From: Atrina japonica
Lineage: Eukaryota; Mollusca; Bivalvia; Pterioida; Pinnidae
Length of the DNA stretch: 64,000 bases
Direction: 5' to 3'
NCBI GenBank assembly: GCA_030159075.1
Contig: BROG01000461.1
Location: 372,001-436,000, forward strand
Positions 13,533 through 25,349 of this stretch are shown piece after piece (the first letter of the stretch is position 1; each line of letters begins with the position of its first letter). The notes beneath the pieces were generated by a model. The model was not told the DNA's origin. It saw nothing but the letters and a program-made list of their open reading frames with translations, and ran no database searches. The position numbers and the translations under genes are program-made.

Positions 13533-14829
13533 TAAGTCTCTGTCTGTTTCTCTCTCTTCCCCAAAAAGTTATGACGACAAAACAACAAAGTTATGAGACA
13601 AAACAATGCTACAAAATTAAAGCAATCCCTATTTTGCTACATGTAATGTTTCCCGCTGTATATTTCAGAGGCCATTATAGAACAGGTTGAAATACAAATT
13701 ACAATGTTAGCAGAGCATTATTTCTCTGGATTAAGTCTTATTAAGTTTATAATACAAAAATTGTGGGCATTATCAGTGTATTTGTTTATTTGAGATTTAG
13801 GCAAAAAGATGAAGAGGAAAGAATCTTTGAACTATAACAACCTGTGAGTGGCCTCATATTATTTTCTGGCTGAGCTATTACCATAATAATTAAGTCAGTT
13901 ATCGCCCTTGAATCAGCTCATGAATATGCACATACATTCCTGCAGGGAACATTATAATGACAATAGCATTTAACCATTCTGATAAATTTATGCATATCTA
14001 CTAAGGCAAATATTTTTCACTTATGGTATATGTCACCGAGTTGTATATATGTAGGCACTCCCTGTTTAGAATTATCATTGTTTGGTGTAATTCTTTCTTT
14101 CCATTTATCATTGACATTTTTAAGTTTTACTCTGCATTTCTAAAACACAATGCTTTGACAAAATTCAGATCTGCCCATCATCCTCTTCTCCTACAAATAT
14201 GTTACTTTATTCTTGGTAAGAGATTTTTTTTAAACTATCTAATACCTCAGCAAGAATTTTTCACTTATTCTTTACTAAAACATGCTTTAATGGTCACCTT
14301 ACTAAAGCAGCCACCTCTATTTAACAGCCAATTTTACTTGATCCCTTAAGTGGTTGTTTAACAATGGTTTGACTATACATGTATATGTTACCAGCTATAG
14401 TTGAAGTGACGCAGAACTTGACTTGTGCTATTGACTTAATAAATGGAGTGAATTTTTTTAAAAACGAGTCAAGCCTGCTGTGACTAGGGATCAAACCCTC
14501 ACTTTCAGTTTCTGAGTCATGACATTTCCAAAGAAACAGTTGCTAACTCTAAGAGAAGTCTTGGCAAAGTCACTGCCTTTAAAAGAAGTCTCAGATCTGA
14601 CTTGCACCAGGAATCACATCGGGATCCTTCTGTTTATGCACTGAGCCATCGTAAGTAGTCAGAAAATGTTTATATAATTAGTCAGCCATCAGTGCAGAAA
14701 CTACAATGGTGAATCCCACCTCCCAAAAACAAACTTCATTTGGACAGGTAATTTTTGTTCAATTTTTGAAGAGGCCAGGTCATGAAAGTTGACCATAAAT
14801 CAATAATTCTGGTTCATTTAGGTTTAAAA

Positions 14830-14833
<4 letters not shown>

Positions 14834-14892
<59 letters not shown>
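14834..14892. repeat. AT microsatellite left of the MITE
   Basis: Pure AT repeat of 59 bp ending at the CAGTG terminus of the MITE. Confidence 0.95.
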
Positions 14893-15169
<277 letters not shown>

Positions 15170-15613
15170 TGTATAACAAACTTTGTAAACATGGACAGTA
15201 TCAGGAAGTTTTGGGGGTCTTTTTGTTCTACATTTCCACCTGTCTCCTTGAAATACCACTTTGTCTCTTGACAACAATATTGCTGAGGCCAAAAATTTAA
15301 AAAAGTGTTTTATGTTGTCCAGCTGACACATTGACAAAGCTCAGACATTATTATTTAGGCAATTTTCCCCACTTTTTTCCTTATAAAAAAATTACATTTT
15401 GTCCAATTTATATACATGTATCAAAATTAAAAAGAGAATTAAAAAACTATAATTTGCCTACCAACCCTCTTCATAAACTTTGGGTGGAGGTACGTCAAAC
15501 AAATGATATCTTAATAAAGGCCTAAGTGAAATATTTTCAAGTGTGTATTTCATTTCAATTAAAATATTCCAATTCATCCAGTAAATAACAATGTCACATT
15601 ACAAAATTCGATT

Positions 15614-15704
15614 GACTCATCTATCTCCCCCTGGCAAATAATGGACTCGTGTTTACATCAATGACTTAAGCCAGTCTAAAAATATCTAAGGGGTGTACAA
15701 GCTA
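15614..15704 (-). mobile_element. Short palindromic element P, copy 3 (diverged)
   Basis: gactcatctatctccccctg, tcaatgacttaagccagtct and tctaaggggtgtac give the family pattern with extra mismatches. Confidence 0.7.
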
Positions 15705-17163
15705 ATCCCTTTTTTTTCCACTATAGTCTCCCGCTGTGTTAAGAATGCTTCATATAGTTACAGAGTGACATTAGCGTCTAGACGACTTTATAACCCTAGA
15801 AATCAGGCTGACTGTTACGTTGTTGTTGTAATTACTCCAACTGACCAGCATCTTACAATTTATCTGTATATTATACCCAAAAGTAACCAAACCATGGTTT
15901 TATTGCTGAAGTGAATTTCTTCCTTATCACAGATAATTTTTGAGTAAAGGTTTATGGAGCTCCTTTGCTGTTTAAGTATATTCCTAGTTATCTGTTAGTT
16001 GTTTAGAAGTTTGGCATCAGGAACATCCTTATCAAAGTGATAAATTTTGCACTTGCTATTTACAGCAGGGCGGCCAGTTACTAACATTACTACAACAGTT
16101 CAGGACATAAAGAATTTCACTGTAAAACTTCAGCCTCGGCACAAAATACAGAAACCTTATACCAAACAATGTGTGTCTCTATCTACACCTATCTTTGAGG
16201 CAATATAGAAGAAGTATGTGAGTATATAGGTCTCGTACAGTCAAACCTTTAAAAACCAGAGATTCAGAAATTATGCTGTTAAAATTTAAAAATTTTTACT
16301 GTCATGCTTATTTCCCGAATTTCTTGTTCTGAGAAAGTTGGCAGATAAATAAATCCATTTTCCATAAAAAAAACCCAAGCATTCTAAAAGTGTTGATGAA
16401 ACAGTGCATGTCCTCCTACCTGTGAAACAGTTATTTTAAAAATTAATGTGAACAATTAACAAAACTTTAACTAAAACCATAACCTGGTGGACTGACAACA
16501 ACTGATGGACAGAAGGATGCAAATAAACCTAATGCCCCCCTATATACTTAAAAAGATTACCAGTAAACACTTTGATATTCACATGTATACTAGTACATGT
16601 ACCGGTATATTCAACTTTGATTTAACCAGAATTTTGACTCATCTGAAATCAACAAAACACAAATCCACTCTATATAATTATGTTTGTCACTCTCTAACAA
16701 CAGTTACAACTTACTAACAGATCCTTCTTCCATATATCCATATAATGTATATACACTTATCAAAAGAAGACAAAAAAATATCTAAATCAATCTAGCAATG
16801 ATACATTTTAGTCAGTATACGAGACAGCACCAAAACTACACAAGACTTAGAGTGATAGGCTTGCTGCCAAATTCCCTCTCCCTTATCCCACAACAGCAAG
16901 GTTACATTCACTTGTGCCTTCAACAGCTGTATAATATGTAGCTCTGGTGGAAATAAAACCTTATCCTCACCAAAATCAGGTGGTAATGAGATCCTGATGA
17001 AACTCTAAAGAGATATTAAAAAACAGATAAACAGAAAGTATCAATCTCGGGCATTTTTGATAGAAATCTTTTATTTCATTGTCAATCTCCAACCACTGTC
17101 ATTTTCCCAGAGTTCTGTCTATAGCTTTATCTACCATATCCAACAGATTGCATGTACATGTAG

Positions 17164-17646
17164 ATCTATATGGTTGAAAAAATGCAAGTTCGCTAAAAAT
17201 TCATAAATGTAATATTGATTGTTGTGTTCTACTTGTAAATCTATCAACCAAGTTCAAGAATTATGTTATCATACCAATGACATATATCTTATTTTCATTT
17301 TAGAGAGAGAAAAAATGTTGTCAGTGATATAAACTTTACATCTATTTTATATCTGACATCACTTATCTACATGTACATGTATATCCAAGAAGATGACTTG
17401 AATAGCACAAAAAAAAAAAAGATGAAATACAATATTATGGAATTTTGAATTTTCAACATCTTATAAAACTCTTTAATCAAACTGCCTCTAGTTGTTTTAA
17501 CATAAAAAACACAGTGTAACAGAATCCCCATTTGGACCAGTTATCAAATAGATTTCACGGGATTTTTGTAAAATTTACTGGTTTTTCTGGTAAGACCGAT
17601 GAATTTAAAAAACTGTACTTACTGCTAGTGACTGACTGGGGTGATA
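17164..17646. repeat. Direct repeat R, left copy (483 bp)
   Basis: It matches 21376-21859 over its whole length by eye, from atctatatggttgaaaaaat to gactgactggggtgata. The only difference I found is one extra T in a T run of the right copy. Flanks diverge abruptly on both sides. The pair brackets a 3.7-kb segment carrying the receptor gene. Confidence 0.95.
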
Positions 17647-18178
17647 TATACTGTTATATACAGAAACTAAAATGTCTTGCATATAAAACAATATTGAAAA
17701 CGAAAAGGCATATATTTCGACATTTTCAATGTTTACAACAGAAACCAAAGTGTCTTAGATATAATCAATATAAATGACTATGATTCCTTACATTCGAGAT
17801 TTCCAGGAACGCAAAGTGTTTTACATACAACGTTCGTCTTGAGAATGCAATATTGATATCATTTCCAGTCAATACAAATATATCGAAACAATGATAAGTA
17901 AGATTTTATGAAATTAGTTGATAAAATACCTTTAATCGTATGTAATATATAGAATGTAGAACTTAATCATATGACAAATCTGATATCATATGCTGCAACT
18001 CGCCTTCAAAATGTCAATCATTTATATTGAACATAGGAAATATCAATTCCATCTTTATTTTCACAGAAACATCAGATTTCCGTATCAGAAAAGTCACGAT
18101 CTAAACAGTAGTACTAACGCCTTGACAGTTCAAACGTTCGCACAATTTACCTTTTGAGATGGAGACGTTAGCGACAAT

Positions 18179-19117
18179 TTACAAGCTAGTTTCCGGCATT
18201 TCTTCCTTTTCGTTCACCCTTCTATTCTGAATTCTCTTCTTTACTCCAAGCTCTTTTACGGAGGCTCCACGATAAATGATTTTAACGGTTGGTGAGAACA
18301 GGAAAAAGAATAGAGGATTGATCGCATGATTTAAAGTGAAAAACACGAATTCTACATATATCAGTAAACTTAAACATACGTATGTTCTAAAATCTGTGTA
18401 TTTTTCAACAAAAGAATGAAATATTCGAATTATAAGTGCAGGTGTCAGAAAAAATATTTGTGTGAAGAGTATCAGTGATACCATCATGTTCATTTTCTTA
18501 GTTCCACTATATGTAGATTGAGATGGTGACTCTTTCATCTTTTTGATTTTTAGAAAATGTAGAATAAGAATACAAATACACGGAAACACACATGTTACAA
18601 CCTTAATCAATATTGAAGTAATATAATAAATTTCATATTTGTTAGCAAAATCTGCTCTGAAGATAAAGGAGATTGATATCAAGAATAGGTAACAACATAT
18701 CCATATCACAAGAGACATTTTGGTGCACGTTCTGTTAGATATACGCGTTATACTCCAGATAGGATGAACTACAAGACAATATCGTACTATTGCCAACAGC
18801 ATCACATGAAACGATGAATTTGCTACTGTCGCATCTATAACAAAATATGCAACCACCGGATACTGTACATTTGGATGATATATAGATAACCAAGTGATGA
18901 TGATACGAACTCCAATTCCAACAAAGTCAGTCATAGCTAATAAAGCAACAACGGAATATGTCGGTGTGTGTAGTTTACTAAATATATAAATAATTCCAAC
19001 TGTTAAAATATTTACGATCATTCCGCAAATTGAAACAATCAGTAAAAGACAAAAGAACCAGAATATGAATTCGTCATACATATCCATAATTTCAGTACAC
19101 ATTATTATTATGTCCAT
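18179..19117 (-). CDS. Intronless class A-like seven-transmembrane receptor, nested in glypican intron 1
   Basis: A single 312-residue open frame with seven hydrophobic segments. Rhodopsin-class landmarks are visible: N36 in TM1 (N1.50), LAMTD with D64 (D2.50), VRY at 111-113 replacing DRY, W139 (W4.50), P179 in TM5, P226 in TM6 (FFLTP), and NPLFF at 267-271 in place of NPxxY. The conserved TM3 cysteine (3.25) is absent, and no cysteine is seen in the second extracellular loop, so the usual disulfide seems lost. The N-terminus is short, without a clear signal peptide; the C-tail is basic then acidic (KKRIQNRRVNEKEE). The ATG at 19117 is the first in frame; later Mets at 6, 11 and 13 are possible. 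It resembles divergent, lineage-expanded invertebrate receptors of peptide-receptor type; the ligand is unknown. It sits on the same strand as its host gene, inside a segment flanked by near-identical direct repeats. Confidence 0.82.
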   Translation of the reverse strand: MDIIIMCTEIMDMYDEFIFWFFCLLLIVSICGMIVNILTVGIIYIFSKLHTPTYSVVALLAMTDFVGIGVRIIITWLSIYHPNVQYPVVAYFVIDATVANSSFHVMLLAIVRYCLVVHPIWSITRISNRTCTKMSLVIWICCYLFLISISFIFRADFANKYEIYYITSILIKVVTCVFPCICILILHFLKIKKMKESPSQSTYSGTKKMNMMVSLILFTQIFFLTPALIIRIFHSFVEKYTDFRTYVCLSLLIYVEFVFFTLNHAINPLFFFLFSPTVKIIYRGASVKELGVKKRIQNRRVNEKEEMPETSL

Positions 19118-20672
19118 ATATGTTCCCGCTTATGTATCATGGAAAAAGTAAATTGTAATTTTGTGATGATTTTTATCTATTTGCATTTCGTAGTGTTCGC
19201 GTGGAAAATTTGTTAAACTAATTTGCTAGAGAACATAGTTTGAAGATTAGAATTTATTCATAAACAGCTTTATGATAGCCGTTTGTTTTGTGAAATGAGT
19301 ATACTTCCGGATCAGTGCGTGGTTCGTTATGAAACATCCTTTTTGAACTAGAAAAGACCTCACTTGTTTAAATATTATAAAACATGACATCACAGTTTTA
19401 GTTTCCATATTAAGTTCACAACAAATGCTCAAGACGATTGTTTCGGTCTGTAACACTTCAACAGTATATCTCGAATTTAAAAATAGATGTAATTAAAAAA
19501 ATTAACTAATGTATTTCTAAATCCGTCTAAGAAACTCCTGTTTATGGATAAAAATTTCCATAACACACCGGAAGAACAAAGGTTGTTAGTGGCTGAAGTC
19601 TAGTACATTTTTCTGTTTTAGAATTTTTGCCCACCCCCAAAATACTTAATTTTACACACTATGATTGTTTAATGGATCAATACTTATCATTTAAGATATA
19701 TACAATAAAACCATTCCTTTGGTGGCAAATAGAGACCATAAACGAAGGATAAATTGAGGTCTTCCAATCTTCAGTGATTTTTGATAATATTTCATGTTTT
19801 ACCCTCCTTCTTCAAAGACCTAAACGTCCCAGTGGTCAGAGTGCTAACATGGTTCATTTCGTGGCAATTTTGGAGAAAAACTTAATCTTTATATATAAGG
19901 GAATTTCAGCACGAAAAGGAAGAAACAATGTTTTTGATTCTAGTTGTAATGCGCTCGGGAACGTACCATTAAAGTTTGATTCCAGCATTAAACGAAATAT
20001 ACCAATAGAAGAGGAAAATGCATGAAATACCTTATCAAAAGACAACAAAATCGTCATCAATGAATCGAACAAAGAGGTGCAGTAGTCATTATGAATGCTG
20101 ATTATTACCAAATCGAAATGGAAAAAATCTAAATAAAAAGACATTGTATATACCCCCCCCCCCAAAAAAAAAAAAAAAAAAACTAAACAAACTGGGAATG
20201 AATAAAGAACGTGTTGGTGTCATAACAGGTGTCATAGAAGAATGTAATACTTCCATCACGCAGAATTCAGTTCCTGCGAAGTTTGCCGTAACTCTTCTTG
20301 GTGTCTGTTTTTGTTTCAGGAAGCCTGATGCATTGATGATTAAGATTAGTTTGATACTGACACTGAAATACTGAACAAAGTCGACCTTATGTAAGACAAT
20401 GAAGAGACTGTTTCCGTGTTATGTTCGGTATCTGTAGATATAATCTCAAGATACACTGTACTTTCAATATATACCTTTGTTTTGGAATTTTCTTCACTAG
20501 CGTATCAATTGCATAAAACGGAAATAATCGGGAAACACCTTAACGGGAAACACTCATCGGTTGTACTATCAAAATTAAAAATCTAAGTAGAACAAAAACG
20601 ATGTTCTTCAAGTGTATCTATGTATAACTTGTCGCTATATCTTCTTCCTAGAAAACAAAACCAACAAAGCAT

Positions 20673-20715
20673 ACTGGGGTCATTTGACAAGCACGAATGC
20701 TTGCCAAATCCCAGT
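20673..20715. repeat. Imperfect hairpin
   Basis: The arms are actggggtcatttgacaagca and tgcttgccaaatcccagt around a CGAA loop, with one mismatch and a three-base bulge. The function is unknown; it lies in the receptor-bearing segment. Confidence 0.6.
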
Positions 20716-21375
20716 CCACCTCTGCGCAATCGACTTTTTGCGCATGTGACACCTTAATGACTGTACCGGCAGTAGCGACTCTAAATGCTTTTTATTATAA
20801 CTGTTGTCAGCGAATTATAAAGAAACAAACAACCCTAAATACTTCTCATAGGCACCAAATAACGACATGATCAGTCTTTCATTTTGATATACATTATAAA
20901 ACAAACAGTAATAAGTAGTAGTAATAGTAATAGTAATAAAAGTAGCAAGTTATAAGTTCTGTTATATTTCATTGATATTGTTATATACTTGTATTATTTT
21001 TAAAAGATGTCATTATATATGTTAACACGCAGTGGTCCAGGCAGGGAGCTGGTAACTTCGGGCTTATCCCTGGTCGACCGGGGAATAGTCGACCTACCAA
21101 TTTTCGTAGATCGATGTAGGATATGTTATATAAACTGTGTTGTGCCATGTCTTGATACCGTGGAATTAATCTAATATATAAAATCATGAGATTTAACAGG
21201 GTTTTGCATTAACATTTAATATTATCATTTAGAAGATATTCTGTAATTGGCGGTGGGGTTTTAAATTTTATCAATATGTGTTGTGTTAAAACTGTTCTTA
21301 CCGACATCCTAGGCCATTGTTTTCAAATTGAACTTGAAAACTAAAGAAAAAGAAAAGAAGACAACTTATTCAGTC

Positions 21376-21859
21376 ATCTATATGGTTGAAAAAATGCAAG
21401 TTCGCTAAAAATTCATAAATGTAATATTGATTGTTGTGTTCTACTTGTAAATCTATCAACCAAGTTCAAGAATTATGTTATCATACCAATGACATATATC
21501 TTATTTTCATTTTAGAGAGAGAAAAAATGTTGTCAGTGATATAAACTTTACATCTATTTTATATCTGACATCACTTATCTACATGTACATGTATATCCAA
21601 GAAGATGACTTGAATAGCACAAAAAAAAAAAAGATGAAATACAATATTATGGAATTTTGAATTTTCAACATCTTATAAAACTCTTTAATCAAACTGCCTC
21701 TAGTTGTTTTTAACATAAAAAACACAGTGTAACAGAATCCCCATTTGGACCAGTTATCAAATAGATTTCACGGGATTTTTGTAAAATTTACTGGTTTTTC
21801 TGGTAAGACCGATGAATTTAAAAAACTGTACTTACTGCTAGTGACTGACTGGGGTGATA
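21376..21859. repeat. Direct repeat R, right copy (484 bp)
   Basis: This is the second copy of the 17164-17646 repeat in the same orientation, starting 4212 bp downstream. It continues into ordinary intron sequence (acaaaatacagatttaatt). Near-identity implies a recent duplication, gene conversion or an assembly duplication. Confidence 0.95.
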
Positions 21860-22147
21860 CAAAATACAGATTTAATTAAATTTATGAACAACAACAAAGA
21901 GTAATCAAAGATTACAAAACTCACCTCACAGCAACATAGCAGTATTTAACATGTACACCACCACCCCCACAGCCAACTCTTGACCTCAAATGACCTTCTT
22001 AACAACAGAATTACATATAATTGGAAATAGACAAATGTCCAAAACAGGATAATTTAATATATGAAAATATGAAGGGTTTCAATTAAAATATTTCAAATGC
22101 AGCTGATCTAAAAATGTTTATAGCGGAATCAGAAACATAATAATATA

Positions 22148-22324
22148 CAGTGAAACTTGTATATAACTACCTCCTTACAGACATAAGAAAACCAGTCTTT
22201 ATAGGGAGGTGGTCTTTATACTGAGGTTGATTTGTACACAAATTGTACCATTAAGAACAGCAAAAACGATCCATGTAACCGGGTTGTCTTTATACACAGG
22301 TGGTCGCTAAAGCAGGTTTTACTG
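22148..22324. mobile_element. MITE-like element, CAGTGAAACCTG family
   Basis: It has termini cagtgaaacttgtatataac and aaagcaggttttactg, flanked by TA on each side. At 177 bp it is almost the same length as the 14893 copy, with related interior phrases (ggaggtggtctttatac). Confidence 0.85.
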
Positions 22325-22919
22325 TATAGGTCAAATGAATGATTCATGATCAATTGGCCTGAAATGTTAACAATGATGTGACAGTGTCAGAAAATCAGGA
22401 CTTTTTAAATCTCCATGCCATGGCCTTGTAGATAACCTAAACCTCATTTTTTATAATACATCATCATGATTACTGATAGATAATCAATAAAATATGTCTT
22501 GTAGGGAAAAAATAACAGAGATAGATGACACATTTTGTCTATGTAAATATAGTTATCACTTTGTAACCAATACATAAAGCCTTCCAAAGTCACTAGTGTT
22601 TTTCCTCTGACCTTAATGCATTTATTTCATTTTTATCTTTTGATCCTAAAAAATCAAATTTACTGGTTAAAAAATAACATTAATCCCATAATAATGCCAG
22701 TTCGTACAACAAACAAGGGAACTTATTGGTCTTAAATCCTAATTACCCCTGATGCACAGTCCAAAAATTCATCCTTCTCCATTAGCTGCCACATGTATAC
22801 CAAATATGACTGTTGTCATCATATTCCAGGAGTCAGTGTAACTTTGTCATCCAATGCTAAGATCTACCGTCAACAGAAAATTAAAGGGTCTATCAACAAT
22901 AGATAAATTTAGATACTGA

Positions 22920-23080
22920 AGTACATGTATAAATTTTCAAGATGTCCAGGATACATACATGTAAACAAATCTGGTGAGTATTGGACAAATATAGACCTCT
23001 GGAAATCTAGAGATGGGATCAGGTGCCTTGGAGGGATAATTAAACATCCCCTGTTGACAGATCTAATAACAAGATGTATA
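22920..23080 (-). repeat. Dispersed repeat Q, copy 1
   Basis: aaatctggtgagtattggac, gacctctggaaatctagaga, tgggatcaggtgccttggag and aacatcccctgttgacag form a block that recurs at 39035-39140 and inverted at 45690-45800. Confidence 0.75.
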
Positions 23081-23089
23081 TTGTGTTTA

Positions 23090-25250
23090 CATTTCATTTT
23101 TAACAGGGGATAACAACTGAATATTTAGAAATAAAAAAGTTATATCTCAACTTGTTTTTGTAACATCTGGTAATAATACATGTTGTTTCAAGAATCTATA
23201 TTTAAATACATTGTATCCCCAGAATAGAAACACCCCGTTACATTTAATTTATTCAATGCACAGAATATTCCAGTATCTTTCAATTTATATAAAATAAAAC
23301 CAAACTAGTCAATAACAAAGTGTTTGACTATACAAGCACCTGACCAGTTTACGTCTCATTCTGTTAGAGTTACAACTTACATACAGTATCACACAACAAA
23401 ATGTTAACAAGGGTACAAACCAATGTTGAAGACTGACCTACACCTGACCTCGTACATAATTACCTGTACACAAACATATTACCTTTCTTCAGTAATCTTT
23501 CTGATATCATTTGTAAATTCTTTTAAAAAGTAGTTTAACCCTTTCTCTTCCTATAGAAAACACACCTAAATTTTCTTTTAAATGATAACAATATATGTTT
23601 TACAAACTTTTACTTTGCTTAGGTGGATAGAAAATCCTCCACATCATATACCTGTAAGACTCATTGTTATGACATGTGTATCAGAAGTAACATAATATAT
23701 GTTTTATAGTTCAAAGAATACATGTCCTAAATACAATGTACATGTAATGCACATGGCATTCAACAGTTCATCAACTAGATCATTATTCCAATTCTTTTAT
23801 CAAATTTTACATGTATGTAACATGACTTGGTAAAAACAAAAAGTTGATGCTGAACACATCCCCTTAAAAACTAAAATTATATGTATCATGGTTTCGATAA
23901 AGAGTAAAGTATTTTATCAATGCTTAAAGTGATTTTTTAACTTCAGTAATATGTTAGGAAATTATCACGTTGCTGGAGATGTCTTGATTGGTGAAGTACA
24001 TGATGCTACAAGTCCATCAAAATACTTATCATCTACAAGATAACTTCAATTTCAAAAGAACTGTTTCCTATCAATTTTAAACTTTACAAAGGAATGGTCG
24101 GGTAAGTAACGAGTTTGGTAATAGTGTTCTAAGAAATAATACATGCACATCAACAAGAATGATGAACTCTAGAATACACTCTTAAGCTCCATCTCAAGAC
24201 TTAGACACCCCCGTCATAAAAACAAATTATGGTAGTTAATCGTCTTAAATGTTTCTTCAACTACAAAGGTTTGGTCTTTTTAGATTCAATAGTTAAATCA
24301 GATAAATTTCCTCATAGATACAAAGTACTGGTATATGATAATTGTATTTATTAAATTTGAAAAGATCTTTGTTTATCAGATGGTAATACGAGTAAAATAT
24401 TTGTTCATTCTTCATAAAACTGTCTGGCTCCGAAGTTCCGAAGGTTCATAAAACAAATTGCCATGGAACTGACTAAAGTCTGAGTCGGAATATATTTCAT
24501 TCCTAACTTAAGTCAATTATGTGCAAATATGTTCATCAATTTTGTGCATTTTTCCTTAAAATTATGAAAAGAAGGTTAAGCAATCTGATGACTCTCGGCC
24601 CTGGTGTTTGTTACTATGACAACATTAACAACATTCATCATTGAATTAGGATACGAAAAAAAAATCGTTATGCCATGTGTTTTGTAACCTGTTTCAGAAA
24701 ACTCGTTAATAAAGGTTTTTTTTTAATTAATAATGTTTGATGATTAATGAGAAATTGCCTCGGCCCAAAGAACACACATGCTGACACTAACGGTGTAACT
24801 CTTTCACCAATTGTCAACAAGAACAAGTATCCACTACAAAATATGTCATCGTTGATCGAAATCCAACTAAATATAAATGGTGTACATTAAATACACGTGA
24901 GTCATACCAACCCTAAAGTTAGAGTAAAGGGCAAATTTTGACAGACAAAAATTTGTTACATCTAGTAAAAAGGGCAATAACCTACCTTGCTGTCACCAAA
25001 CTGTATATCTCTTGTTGTGGCCATTGTGGACAATATAAACTAGAGAATGCCACATACAAAATTTATGAGAGTTCACAGAGTGGTTTTTTTTTCGTTTTTT
25101 TTTTTTAGAATAATTTGAAAATGCTCAAAACTTTACATGTATACACAGCTCACCAGAGTCATAACAGGTGACCTAAACATGAAAATTTAGGAAAATGTTA
25201 TAACAAATGTGTAACTGTACAGTACAAATGTATATTGAAACCCTACAATA
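23090..25250. other. Intron stretch without recognised features
   Basis: AT-rich intron with scattered TACATGTA words. I see no gene, element or tandem repeat here. Confidence 0.6.
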
Positions 25251-25256
25251 GGTTAT

Positions 25257-25346
25257 TAACTCAATCACCCCTAAAGACACATTTGGACTGGCCTGAGTCA
25301 TTGATTTACAGAAGAGTCCATTGTTTTTCAGGGGCTGATGGGTTAA
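25257..25346 (+). mobile_element. Short palindromic element P, copy 4
   Basis: taactcaatcacccctaaag at the left and caggggctgatgggttaa at the right are inverted repeats. The core is gactggcctgagtcattgat. Opposite orientation to copies 1-3. Confidence 0.85.
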
Positions 25347-25349
25347 TGG

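Larger units (their letters stand above)
17647..21375. other. Receptor-bearing segment between direct repeats R
   Basis: The 3729-bp segment contains the receptor gene, a C11-A19 homopolymer junction (20153-20182) and an imperfect hairpin (20673-20715). I found no ACATGTA in it, although the host intron has roughly three per kb. That contrast and the flanking repeats suggest it came from elsewhere. I see no transposase, reverse transcriptase or terminal inverted repeats. Confidence 0.7.
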
